Source of the DNA: Caldilinea sp. CFX5
GTDB lineage: Bacteria > Chloroflexota > Anaerolineae > Caldilineales > Caldilineaceae
Assembly (NCBI GenBank): GCA_021405325.1
Contig: QWII01000080.1
Location: forward strand, 1 to 45,896
DNA: 45,896 nucleotides
Direction: 5' to 3'
In this document: positions 17,582-25,471 of the stretch, in pieces
Layout of the letters: each line of letters starts with the position of its first letter
Numbering within the stretch: position 1 is the first letter of the stretch
The notes under the pieces: model-generated
What the model was told of the DNA's origin: nothing
What the model saw: the letters and a program-made list of their open reading frames with translations, nothing else
Database searches by the model: none
Program-made: the position numbers and the translations under genes

Positions 17582-19129
17582 ATGTCTAGTCGCGAAAGTG
17601 CTTACTGGCCAGATGGCGATTGGCGCACGGCAACGCCCGAAGAACAGGGATTCGACTCCGCGGTTCTGGAAAAGCTGTTACAGACACTGACGGAAGAGCA
17701 GAAAAATATCAATGCCCTGTTACTTGTGCGCAATGGATACCTGGTTCTCGAAATTTATTTTCCACCCTATCGTCGGGACATTCCTCATGACTTGGCTTCT
17801 GCGACCAAAAGCATCACCTCATTGCTGATTGGCGCCGCCCGCGACGACGGGCTGCTTCCCGACCTGAACCGGCCTGTCCTCGATTATTTTGCCGATGTCT
17901 CCCTGTCGCAGCGGGACCGGCGCAAAGCGCGCATGACGCTAGGCCACCTCCTCGCCATGACGGATGGGCTGAAGTGGCCCGAAGGCAACCTGCCCCACGG
18001 CAGTCGCAAACATATGATTACGCGACTCGCCCGCGAGAAGGATTGGGTGCATTTTATCCTCGATCAACCCATGGCCCACGCGCCTGGTACACGGTTCAAC
18101 TACAATAGTGGCGCTTCACATTTATTATCGGCGCTGATCGAACGGCAAACCGGCCAGACACTGGCAGCCTATGCGATGACCCGTCTCTTTGCGCCATTAG
18201 CCATTGCGGAGCCTTACTGGGTGGCCGACCCGATGGGGATCACGCTCGGCGGTTGGGGATTGCATCTGACGCCCTATGACCTGACCAAGATTGGTTATCT
18301 GGCGTTGCGTGGCGGGCAATGGCAGAAAGCGCAGGTGATTTCGGCTGCCTGGCTCGCTGACGCTACATCTGCCCACGTCCCTTCGATTGCGCCGCGCACT
18401 TGGTCAGGACGACTGCGTGAGGTGCTGACTACACCGTTCCGCCGTAAAGGATCCGGCGCGCCCAAACTTGGGTTCGGCTATCACTGGTGGATTCCCCCTT
18501 TCGGCGGCTTTGCCGCGCGCGGGTATGGCGGACAGGCGCTATTTGTCATGCCACAACTCGATCTCGTCGCAGTCTTTAGTGGCGGGCTGCGTCCAACGGA
18601 GGCATTCCTACCGGAGAAGTTGATGGCCGATTATATTTTACCGGCCATGCACCCCCCCGAATCACGCTCGGCGCCGCGGCCGCCGCTGGCACAACGCATA
18701 GAACAACTGATGGCAGCGGTCAATGCGCGCGAAGCCTGGTCCCATCCCTTATCGCCCACGGCATACCGCATTGCCAACCGCATGTACCAGTTCAAGCCTA
18801 ACGCGGCGTCGCTTGGCTCAGTCTGTCTGCGCTTTGAGCAGAGCGATGAAGCGGAATTGACCCTGGTGCAGCACAATCGAAAGATGATCTTGCGCATTGG
18901 GCTGGATGGCAACTTTCGCGCAAATGAGTTTGATCCATGGCACACCGTTGTAATGCGCGGCACCTGGGTGGACGAACAAACTTTTGTCGTCCAATCCCGT
19001 CCGCTGGCGACAGGTGATAAGTTCGCGATGAAGTTTATATTCAGCGAGAATCATGTGGACGTAGCGTCATACAGTCTAGCCCAGAACCAACACTTCCGGC
19101 TAAGAGGCCGCGCCGTCCGCCCCGAATAG
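17582..19129 (+). CDS. Beta-lactamase-fold serine hydrolase, candidate trans-acting release enzyme
   Basis: 515 aa, class C beta-lactamase/NylB-like. Ser73-x-x-Lys76 (SATKS) is the nucleophile motif, Tyr174 (FNYNSG) takes the place of the Y-x-N tyrosine, and GYGGQALFV around 328 corresponds to the third motif. The C-terminal 140 residues form a separate beta-rich domain. No signal peptide is visible, which argues against a cell-wall role. Penicillin-binding-protein-type thioesterases such as SurE, which off-load and cyclise NRPS peptides, have the same catalytic fold plus a lipocalin-like C-terminal domain. Since no module carries a thioesterase, this is the best off-loading candidate. Against it: SurE-type enzymes usually act on peptides ending in a D-residue, and no epimerase domain is present. 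It is the last gene of the operon. Confidence 0.8.
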   Translation: MSSRESAYWPDGDWRTATPEEQGFDSAVLEKLLQTLTEEQKNINALLLVRNGYLVLEIYFPPYRRDIPHDLASATKSITSLLIGAARDDGLLPDLNRPVLDYFADVSLSQRDRRKARMTLGHLLAMTDGLKWPEGNLPHGSRKHMITRLAREKDWVHFILDQPMAHAPGTRFNYNSGASHLLSALIERQTGQTLAAYAMTRLFAPLAIAEPYWVADPMGITLGGWGLHLTPYDLTKIGYLALRGGQWQKAQVISAAWLADATSAHVPSIAPRTWSGRLREVLTTPFRRKGSGAPKLGFGYHWWIPPFGGFAARGYGGQALFVMPQLDLVAVFSGGLRPTEAFLPEKLMADYILPAMHPPESRSAPRPPLAQRIEQLMAAVNAREAWSHPLSPTAYRIANRMYQFKPNAASLGSVCLRFEQSDEAELTLVQHNRKMILRIGLDGNFRANEFDPWHTVVMRGTWVDEQTFVVQSRPLATGDKFAMKFIFSENHVDVASYSLAQNQHFRLRGRAVRPE

Positions 19130-19228
19130 TGGTTGAATTGGAACAGGGCGGTTGGCTAATTCGTCCAGTAAATATTATCGATTTTCCAGTTTTTACGCCA
19201 GGCGGGCGCACGCAGAAGGACAGGAATG

Positions 19229-19305
19229 ATCAGTTGTCCGCAGTCAGCTAGTCGCGTAGTCCAGAGTCAGTCTATGCGCTTTCGCGTGGGTTGCGGTCTA
19301 CTGAT
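19229..19305 (+). repeat. Dispersed palindromic repeat, about 80 bp, copy 1
   Basis: The ends ATCAGTTG and CTACTGAT are near-perfect inverted repeats. Inside are GTCCGCAGTC, TAGTCGC and GTAGTCCAGAGTC, shared with copies at 30605 and 31084, and a variable centre that can form its own short hairpin (GCGCTTTCGCG). It lies in the 367-bp gene-free stretch between the biosynthetic operon and the PA14 lipoprotein gene; I see nothing else in that stretch. Confidence 0.75.
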
Positions 19306-19496
19306 AATGTAAACTGCCTGTATACACTTTCACATGCTTTGCAGACAGCTTTGTGAAAATGTAATAGCATGTCGTTGCGCGATCAGCGGATCCAAGAAGT
19401 AGCCCTTCCCCAGCAGATCAGGGTTATTTCCTGTGCTGCGTGTAAGGACACGTTCGTGTGTGAACAGGTCTGGCCTGAAACAAAGGATATTTACCC

Positions 19497-22124
19497 ATGA
19501 ATACACAGCATTCGTTACCCCCACCCGGTTTGTCTTTTCTCTCGCCCCAGCAGACAAAGTGGGCGCTCCTTCTGCTCCTCCCTATCTTGCTCTTTTTGAT
19601 CAGCGGCTGTATTCCCATTACGGCAGAAGAAGCAACGCCAGTCCCAACGCCGGAGCCGCAAACGGTGCCGGTCGTCGCGCTGGCGCCGCCGAGCGCACGC
19701 CCCGGCACAACCGTTTTTCTCTCCAGCGCCGGGTGGCAGCCCAATGATGTTTTGACCCTGAGCGTTGTGTCGATCCAGAATCGTGAGCCGCTCACCACCA
19801 CGATCTTTACCGACGCCGCCGATGAGCAGGGGCGCTTTACGGCCTCCTTCTTGTTGCCGCTGGATCTGGATCAAAGCGATGATCCGGTTGTGCGGGTTGT
19901 TCTTGCCTCAAATACAACCGGTGTACGGGCGGAAGCGCCTTTCCTATTGGCGATTGCCACAGGGCTACCCACCCCCCTAACCACACCAACCACCGCGGCA
20001 ACGCCAACGACCGCCGCCACCCAACCACCTACCGCAACGCCGATCCCTGGTGCAACCGCCACGCCACGCCCGGCCAACTTTGCCGTGGTGGCGACCGGTG
20101 GATTGAATTTCCGCACCGGGCCATCGGTGGCTTTCCCGGTGATTCGGGCGCTGCCCGGCGGCACTGGTGTGACCGTACTGGGGCGCAACGCCACCGGCGA
20201 CTGGCTCTATGTGCGGCTGAACACCGGCGAAGAGGGCTGGCTGGCCGCGCGCTTTACCGATTTCACCGGCAGCGTTCCCGTTGTGGCGACCCCGGCCCTG
20301 CCGCCAACGCCGGTGGCGCCAACGGCGACGACGCCGGCGCCAACCACCACCGCAACCCCGGTCATTACCGAATGGCGCGGCGAATATTACAACAATGATT
20401 CCTTGCTCTACCCGCCGGTCTTTGTGCGCAATGATTCCACCCTTGACTTCAACTGGGGGACAGGCTCACCGGCGCCGGATATTCCCAACAATGACTTCTC
20501 CGTGCGCTGGACCCGTTCGCTCTCCTTCGACGAAGGGAACTACCGCTTTGTCGCCACGGTTGACGACGGCGTGCGCATCTGGATTGATGGCGACCTGATC
20601 ATCGACCAGTGGCGCGATACCTCGCTCACTACGTACACTGCCGAACGGCGCGTCAGTGGCGGCGCCCATACCTTGCGCGTCGAATATTACGACAACCAGG
20701 ATCTGGCCGCCATCCGCTTCTACTGGGAACGCATTGACGGCGGCGGTGGCAACTTCCCCGACTGGCGGGGCGAATATTGGTCGAACCGCAACCTGGAGGG
20801 TAGCCCGACCATAGTGCGCAATGATGAGGAGATCGACTTTAACTGGGGTTCCGGCTCGCCTGATGCCCGCATTCCGCGTGATAACTTCTCGGCGCGCTGG
20901 ACCCAACGGGTTGAGTTTGACGAGGGTCTCTACCGCTTCTTTGCCCGCGCCGATGACGGCATTCGCGTCTACCTGGACAATGAATTGATCATCAACGAGT
21001 GGCACGATGGTGAGGCCGATGTGGAGTACGCCGTTGACCGCCAACTTGACGACGACGATTATCGCATCCGGGTTGAGTATTATGAGCGCACCGGTGGCGC
21101 CCTGGTCGAGTTTGGCTGGCGTCGCGTCAACCCCACGGCTACCCCAACGTCACCGCCGACGCAAACGCCGACGACCGTGCCGCCGACGGCTACCCCAACA
21201 TCACCGCCGACGCAAACGCCAACGACCGTGCCGCCGACAGCGACCGCCACCCCAATCGCGACCGCCACGGCCACGGTGACGCAAACGCCAACCACGGCGC
21301 CCCCCACCGAGACGCCCACCGCGACCGCTACGGCCACGGCTACGGCCACGGCTACGCCCGTCCCGGTGGCGACGGTCAGCCCGGCAACCGGTGGCGCCGG
21401 CACACAAGTGACCGTTAGCGGCAGTGGCTTCCCGGCCAACACCACGGTGAATGTACATCTGGCCGCATTAGCGGCCGCCGCCGCCGCCGAAACGGCGCCG
21501 CCCACGGCCTATGCGACGACTACTACAGATGCAAACGGCGCCTATAGCATCACCTTTGCTATGCCTGCGACTTGGCCGGATGGTTCCCCCATCCCCAATG
21601 GTCGGATCATCGTTGTCGTCGCCACCGAAGGCTTTACGGCCCAGGCCAGCACCGCGTTCGCCTACCGCCGCCCGGCCGTCACCCCGACACCGACAGTGAC
21701 GCCAACGGCGACCTCGGCTGCGCCAACAGAAACGCCGGCGGCAACCACCACGGCCACGGCCACCGCATCCCCGACACCCACCGCGTCCGTCAGTCCGACG
21801 CCGGCGGCCAACGTGCGCTTGACGCCGGCCACCGGCGGGCCAAACACGCAGGTGGTGATCAGCGGCAGCGGCTTCCCGGCCAACAGTGCGGTCTATGTCT
21901 ACCTGGGCGCGTTTGACGGCGCCATCGATCCGAATGACAACCCGGAACATTATGTCATTCTTCCGACCAATGCCGACGGGGAGTATAACGGCGCCCTAGC
22001 CGTCCCCGCCACCTGGCCGAATGGTGACCCCATTCCCGCCGGGCCGTTGATCGTGTTGGTGGCGACCAATGACTTCAGCGTCCAGGCCAGCGCCACCTTT
22101 ACCTACACCGGCGCAACGCCGTAG
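19497..22124 (+). CDS. Surface lipoprotein with SH3b and two PA14 domains
   Basis: 875 aa. A hydrophobic segment ends in the lipobox LISGC (Cys38), so the protein is exported and lipid-anchored. Order: an Ig/TIG-like beta domain (about 57-155), Thr/Pro linker, SH3b domain (196-257, LNFRTGPS), linker, two PA14 domains (293-411 and 423-543, each with YRFxAxxDDGxRxxxD), a long Thr/Pro linker, and two further TIG-like repeats (about 620-730 and 775-870, sharing TQVxxSGSGFPAN). PA14 domains bind glycans, so attachment to cell wall or extracellular polymers is likely. AAGGA lies about 12 nt before the ATG. Thr/Pro linkers with many T-P pairs are probable sites of surface glycosylation (inference). 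Confidence 0.88.
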   Translation: MNTQHSLPPPGLSFLSPQQTKWALLLLLPILLFLISGCIPITAEEATPVPTPEPQTVPVVALAPPSARPGTTVFLSSAGWQPNDVLTLSVVSIQNREPLTTTIFTDAADEQGRFTASFLLPLDLDQSDDPVVRVVLASNTTGVRAEAPFLLAIATGLPTPLTTPTTAATPTTAATQPPTATPIPGATATPRPANFAVVATGGLNFRTGPSVAFPVIRALPGGTGVTVLGRNATGDWLYVRLNTGEEGWLAARFTDFTGSVPVVATPALPPTPVAPTATTPAPTTTATPVITEWRGEYYNNDSLLYPPVFVRNDSTLDFNWGTGSPAPDIPNNDFSVRWTRSLSFDEGNYRFVATVDDGVRIWIDGDLIIDQWRDTSLTTYTAERRVSGGAHTLRVEYYDNQDLAAIRFYWERIDGGGGNFPDWRGEYWSNRNLEGSPTIVRNDEEIDFNWGSGSPDARIPRDNFSARWTQRVEFDEGLYRFFARADDGIRVYLDNELIINEWHDGEADVEYAVDRQLDDDDYRIRVEYYERTGGALVEFGWRRVNPTATPTSPPTQTPTTVPPTATPTSPPTQTPTTVPPTATATPIATATATVTQTPTTAPPTETPTATATATATATATPVPVATVSPATGGAGTQVTVSGSGFPANTTVNVHLAALAAAAAAETAPPTAYATTTTDANGAYSITFAMPATWPDGSPIPNGRIIVVVATEGFTAQASTAFAYRRPAVTPTPTVTPTATSAAPTETPAATTTATATASPTPTASVSPTPAANVRLTPATGGPNTQVVISGSGFPANSAVYVYLGAFDGAIDPNDNPEHYVILPTNADGEYNGALAVPATWPNGDPIPAGPLIVLVATNDFSVQASATFTYTGATP
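21132..21233 (+). repeat. Two tandem 51-bp units in the Thr/Pro linker
   Basis: Two nearly identical 51-bp units encode PTATPTSPPTQTPTTVP twice; a degenerate third follows. This in-frame low-complexity repeat can expand or contract and change linker length. Confidence 0.7.
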
Positions 22125-22276
22125 ATCCCGGAGTAAAGACTTATGAGAGTTATGTAAATAAAGCGGTAACTGTAGGTCATCGCCGCCGGTGTGACAAGTT
22201 CCAAGGATTACCGAAACAATTCGCTACCCTTCATTAGTCTTTACTACAAAAACTCGCCACCTGACCAGGATGGGAT

Positions 22277-22313
22277 CTCCCCAGACACCTAGTGTGTCTG
22301 GGGAGGTTTTTTT
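22277..22313 (+). terminator. Strong intrinsic terminator after the PA14 lipoprotein gene
   Basis: A perfect 12-bp stem (CTCCCCAGACAC with its complement), 5-nt loop, followed by GT7. It is about 150 bp past the stop codon. It is the clearest Rho-independent terminator in the window and insulates the CBS/Usp genes downstream. Confidence 0.93.
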
Positions 22314-22342
22314 ATAAGCTAAAGGCAGCAATCCGGTTGATT

Positions 22343-22457
22343 CACGGTGACGCCCCAGGCGATGGGAGAGGACAATTTCAGCTCGTTCCCCCATCACCCT
22401 GACTTCGGCGAGTCGCACCCGGAGGGTTCCCGCTTCCAAGTGTGAGCCGTCACCGTG
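22343..22457 (+). ncRNA. Structured leader candidate upstream of the CBS-domain gene
   Basis: A perfect 10-bp closing helix (CACGGTGACG with CGTCACCGTG) encloses about 95 nt. Inside are an 8-9-bp stem-loop (GGCGATGGG with CCCATCACC, one mismatch), a GACT/AGTC hairpin with a TCGGCG loop, and a G/C-rich third element. It starts 30 nt after the terminator and ends about 10 nt before the AAGGAG of the CBS gene, the position of a 5' leader riboswitch or protein-binding leader. I could not match it to a known riboswitch class. No alternative terminator is evident, so any control would be at translation. Confidence 0.45.
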
Positions 22458-22478
22458 TCATGATCCAAGGAGCGATCT

Positions 22479-22913
22479 ATGTATGTCAAAGACCAAATGA
22501 CGACGCCAGTCTTTACCTTGACGCCCGACACACCCTTTCTTGATGCGCTCAAATTGATGCGTGAGCGCAAAATTCGGCGGATTCCGATTGTGGATGAGCA
22601 GGGCAAGTTACTGGGCATTGTTTCCGAGCGCGATCTGCTTCATGCCGAACCGTCGCCGGCCACCTCGCTCAGTGTGTGGGAGATGAACTATTTGCTCTGG
22701 AAGCTCAGATTGGGGGATGTGATGACCAAAGCGGCCGTTACGGTGACACCGCTGACGAAATTGCAGGATGCCGCTTCCTTGATGATCAAACACAAAATCG
22801 GCGGCCTGCCGGTAGTCGATGCCGAAGAAAAGGTGGTCGGCGTCATTACCGAGACGGACATTTTTAAGGCATTTGTGGCCCTGCTTGATACTGAGCAAAT
22901 GGTCTTTGCCTAA
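22479..22913 (+). CDS. Two-CBS-domain protein
   Basis: 144 aa with AAGGAG upstream. Two CBS motifs fill the protein: residues 5-55 ([20 protein letters not shown], then GIVSERDLL) and 78-132 ([16 protein letters not shown], then GVITETDIF). CBS pairs bind adenosine nucleotides (AMP, ATP, NADH, SAM or c-di-AMP, depending on the member) and act as energy or redox sensors. This is a stand-alone cytoplasmic module. It is followed 38 bp later by a universal stress protein, a frequent pairing that suggests an energy-stress response. The ligand cannot be read from the sequence. Confidence 0.93.
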   Translation: MYVKDQMTTPVFTLTPDTPFLDALKLMRERKIRRIPIVDEQGKLLGIVSERDLLHAEPSPATSLSVWEMNYLLWKLRLGDVMTKAAVTVTPLTKLQDAASLMIKHKIGGLPVVDAEEKVVGVITETDIFKAFVALLDTEQMVFA

Positions 22914-22951
22914 CCCGTGCAGTCCGCTGTTTACCGAAGAGGAGGAGCGTT

Positions 22952-23467
22952 ATGACAAAACGAAAAGTGCTTGTGCCATTGGATGGTTCCGACTTTAGCC
23001 GTTCAATCTTTGAGATCATCGAAAGCTACCTACATCCTGACGATGTGGCGTTGGTGCTGATACAGGTGATCGCCCCGCAATTACTGACAGCGGACAACCC
23101 AGCTTATTCCAGCACGTTGGAGGAGACTGTCTGGACAGGGGCGTACTCGGCGCGCACGCAACGCATGGAACAACAGTTGGCGCTTTCGGCGCAGGAGCGT
23201 GAAACCTATCGCGTGGCCGTTCATGAAGAATTAGAGACAACCGCCCGCGGCTTACGCCAGCTTGGCTATGACGTAACGACTGAAGTGCAATTTGGCGACG
23301 CCGCCGAGCGGATCATCGAATATGTCCAGGCCAATGAGATGGATCTGGTCGCGATGACAACGCATGGTCGCACCGGGTTGGGGCGTCTGTTATTGGGTAG
23401 CGTGGCAACCGAGGTATTACACAAGTTGCATGTGCCGATCTTGCTCATGCGCTCGGCTCACATCTAA
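22952..23467 (+). CDS. Universal stress protein (UspA family)
   Basis: 171 aa, with GAGGAGGAG upstream of the ATG. The N-terminal VLVPLDGSDFS and the C-terminal TTHGRTGLGRLLLGSVATEV give the G-2x-G-9x-G(S/T) nucleotide-binding motif of ATP-binding Usp proteins. The central insertion (about 45-95) is longer than in minimal Usp proteins. It is likely co-transcribed with the CBS-domain gene. The usual role is survival under starvation, redox or energy stress. Confidence 0.92.
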   Translation: MTKRKVLVPLDGSDFSRSIFEIIESYLHPDDVALVLIQVIAPQLLTADNPAYSSTLEETVWTGAYSARTQRMEQQLALSAQERETYRVAVHEELETTARGLRQLGYDVTTEVQFGDAAERIIEYVQANEMDLVAMTTHGRTGLGRLLLGSVATEVLHKLHVPILLMRSAHI

Positions 23468-23489
23468 GGCATATTCAAAGAAATCGTTA

Positions 23490-23560
23490 CCCGTAGGGGC
23501 GTCCCCTTGCGGGCGCCCCGGTGTGTTCGGCAAGCCGGCGCGCCTGCAAGGGGCGGTTGC
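23490..23560 (+). repeat. Dispersed GC-rich palindromic repeat (copy 2)
   Basis: Begins CCCGTAGGGGC and contains CCCCTTGCGGGCGCCC, the same as the repeat at 12068-12110 but in the opposite orientation. A distant imperfect complement (GGCGCGCCTGCAAGGGG) allows a larger hairpin. It lies between the convergent Usp and dihydroorotate-dehydrogenase-like genes. Confidence 0.7.
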
Positions 23561-23595
23561 CTTCTCGGCGCCTACGTTCTTTGCCTATACCTAAG

Positions 23596-24426
23596 TCAAG
23601 TTGACGGCAGTAACGCGGTTGCCAGTCGCCCCGGCAGCCCCGGCTCGATCCAGAGGGCGCTATCGATTTGCAGGGCGCGCACACCGGGAATTTGTAACAC
23701 CGTGCGCGCCTGCTCTGCGGTATGAATGCCGCCACAGGCGATGAGCGCCGCCGGCAGCGCCAGCTTACTCACCGCCAACAAGGCCGCAAACATGAGATGA
23801 TAGACGACCGGACCATAAAGCGTGCCCTGTACCAACGCCGGTGCGCCGGTCGGCATGGCACGCAATGCCGCCGCGGGCGGTGGCTGACCAACGACGATCC
23901 CCACGGCGCCGGCTGCGACCGCTACCGGCGCCAACTGCACCGCCGCGGCCAGGGGAAGTTTCACCCAGATCGGCAAGTCGGAAATTTGCATCGTCGTGTA
24001 GATCGCCCGTTGTACAACCTCGGCGTCAGTGCCGTTGCCGATCAACAATTCAATGCCGGCCACCGCCGGCACTGGCGCTAGCCGCTCTAGGACAAAAGTC
24101 AGCGCCGATGGCCGGCTCTCCGCCACTTGCACAATCACCGGTGCACCCAACCGCGCCCACGGGCGCGCAAAGCGTTTCACCACATCATTGACGCCCCGGT
24201 TTTGTGCCCCGACGCCCAACACCATCCCGCCGGTCAACTCTGCTACGCGTGGCGGCCCAATGCCACTGCCGCTCTGGCGCAACAACGGCCCCACCACCAC
24301 CGCCCCCAACGCTTTAACATCCACGCCACTCGTCATTGCCTCGCCATAGCCAACGCTCCCCCCTGCCAATAGCACGGGACTCTTGACAATCAACCCTGTT
24401 TTGTGGCCTGGTGCGAGATCGATCAT
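23596..24426 (-). CDS. Dihydroorotate-dehydrogenase-like FMN protein, divergent
   Basis: 276 aa. The N-terminus (SPVLLAGGSVGYGEAM, then GPPRVAELTGGMVLGVGAQNRGV) follows the pattern of class 1B dihydroorotate dehydrogenase, and the C-terminal LPAALIACGGIHTAEQA is the phosphate-binding end of an FMN barrel. It departs from PyrD at key places: the FMN lysine of the V-V-K-G-T strand reads VVVGPL, and the catalytic-loop region normally containing N-x-S-C-P reads GIELLIGNGTDAE, with no Cys. A pyrimidine role is therefore doubtful; another FMN-linked oxidoreductase or an inactive paralogue is more likely. It forms a same-strand group with the lipoprotein upstream, separated by repeat hairpins. Confidence 0.75.
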   Translation of the reverse strand: MIDLAPGHKTGLIVKSPVLLAGGSVGYGEAMTSGVDVKALGAVVVGPLLRQSGSGIGPPRVAELTGGMVLGVGAQNRGVNDVVKRFARPWARLGAPVIVQVAESRPSALTFVLERLAPVPAVAGIELLIGNGTDAEVVQRAIYTTMQISDLPIWVKLPLAAAVQLAPVAVAAGAVGIVVGQPPPAAALRAMPTGAPALVQGTLYGPVVYHLMFAALLAVSKLALPAALIACGGIHTAEQARTVLQIPGVRALQIDSALWIEPGLPGRLATALLPST

Positions 24427-24429
24427 GGT

Positions 24430-24574
24430 GGTTGGTCAGTTGATAGGTTCGTTGGTTAGCCGGTGCGTCGATTGGCTGGTTCGTTGGTTAGCCGGTGCGT
24501 TGGTTGGCCGGTGCGTTGGTTGAGCGGGTGCGTTGGTTGAGCTTGTCGAAACCAACGCACCCGCTCAACCAACG
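24430..24574. repeat. GGTTCGTTGG-type tandem repeats ending in a 25-bp perfect hairpin
   Basis: Imperfect tandem units of about 23-25 bp (TTCGTTGGTTAGCCGGTGCG and variants) lead into a perfect 25-bp inverted repeat (24514-24538 with 24550-24574) around the loop GAGCTTGTCGA. The loop and the adjoining GTTGGTT are shared with the hairpin at 31847. It fills the gap between two minus-strand genes and may end or stabilise transcripts. Confidence 0.85.
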
Positions 24575-24577
24575 ATT

Positions 24578-25348
24578 TTACTCCGGTCGGAAGGAGCCGA
24601 TGATTTGGTCGAAGATCGGTTCTTTGGCGGCTTGTTGATCGCCAGGGGTGACGAGGGTCATGATATAGATCTTGTCGTTAGCGAGCAGGCCCACGACTTT
24701 GCCAAAGAGGGTGTTGTTGATGCCGACGGCGGCGAGGTTGGCGGTGGCGCGGCCGCGCACGGCCGGCAGGTTGTTGACCGTGGCGGCTTCAATCGTAGCA
24801 ATCTTGACCTCGCCCAGCGCCGCCAGGTTGCTTTCAATGGTCTGTTGTACCAGCGCCAGCGCCTCTTCGGCGGTGAGGCCGGGGGCGTCGATCACCGCGA
24901 CGTTAAGCAGGGTGGGTAGGCCGCCAAACATGGCCGACATGAGGTCAGTGACATAGATGAGGCCAATGCCCTGTCCTTCTGGGCTGGCAAGGAACTGGTT
25001 CAGTTGTTCAAGCTGTTCGCCCATGCCCAGCAGACCGGCCACCGCGCGCACCTGGGTTCCCTGTAGATCGAGCGCGGTCCAGCCGCTGGGGACAGCAAAA
25101 GAGTAGTGTAGGCGCTCATCGTTGACCACCGTAAAGCCATTCGGGATGGTGACTTGCGGCGTTGCACTGGCTGTGCGACCGGCGGCGCCAACGCTGGCCG
25201 GGGTGGGCGTGGCGGTGGGCAAGGGCGTGGGGGTAAAGGTGGGCGTGGGTTCAGCAAAGCCGGGGATGCTCGGCAGCAGCCCGCCGCAAGCGGTCAGCAG
25301 CAACAGCGATAACAGTGTAGCGACTACTGTCAATTTTGTACTTTTCAT
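24578..25348 (-). CDS. Small lipoprotein of unknown function
   Basis: 256 aa. The signal peptide ends in the lipobox LLTAC (Cys21); then follow a Thr/Pro linker (about 33-55) and a globular domain (about 68-256) resembling the PsbP/DUF1795-like surface fold in its opening (FTVVNDERLHYSFAVPSGW). It contains no catalytic motif. It sits directly downstream of the two membrane Ser/Thr kinases on the same strand, separated by a 70-bp palindrome, and could be an extracytoplasmic partner; this is inference from position only. Confidence 0.8.
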   Translation of the reverse strand: MKSTKLTVVATLLSLLLLTACGGLLPSIPGFAEPTPTFTPTPLPTATPTPASVGAAGRTASATPQVTIPNGFTVVNDERLHYSFAVPSGWTALDLQGTQVRAVAGLLGMGEQLEQLNQFLASPEGQGIGLIYVTDLMSAMFGGLPTLLNVAVIDAPGLTAEEALALVQQTIESNLAALGEVKIATIEAATVNNLPAVRGRATANLAAVGINNTLFGKVVGLLANDKIYIMTLVTPGDQQAAKEPIFDQIIGSFRPE

Positions 25349-25378
25349 GATGATTGATTCTATTTTCCCAAAATCACT

Positions 25379-25448
25379 AGGCGTTCCGCAAGGCGCATCG
25401 TAGAGGCATGATAGTTCATGCCTCTACGATGCGCCTTGCGGAACGCCT
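25379..25448. repeat. 70-bp near-perfect palindrome (33-bp arms)
   Basis: Arms 25379-25411 and 25416-25448 are perfectly complementary around the loop TAGT. The inner 30 nt (CGTAGAGGCATGA and its complement) is the same core as in the element at 44371, with two compensated base changes. The outer arms (AGGCGTTCCGCAAGGCGCAT) differ from that element. I see no target duplication here. It lies between the kinase and lipoprotein genes. Confidence 0.9.
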
Positions 25449-25471
25449 GAACACAACAAACTACGGTCAAC

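Noticed and set aside
20466..21950. Long antisense ORFs of 192, 141 and 160 codons rich in Gly, Ala, Val or Arg
   Set aside because: They mirror PA14 domains and Thr/Pro linkers of the lipoprotein on the plus strand; composition is low-complexity and no ribosome site is present.
22224..22439. 71-codon minus-strand ORF over the terminator and structured-leader region
   Set aside because: It runs through a perfect terminator stem and shows no ribosome site; the RNA-structure explanation is better.
22343..22457. tRNA or tmRNA
   Set aside because: No acceptor-CCA, anticodon-loop or T-loop pattern; only the outer helix is tRNA-unlike and far too long a span.
24430..24574. CRISPR-like tandem units
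   Set aside because: Units are adjacent and imperfect with no unique spacers, and no cas genes are present.
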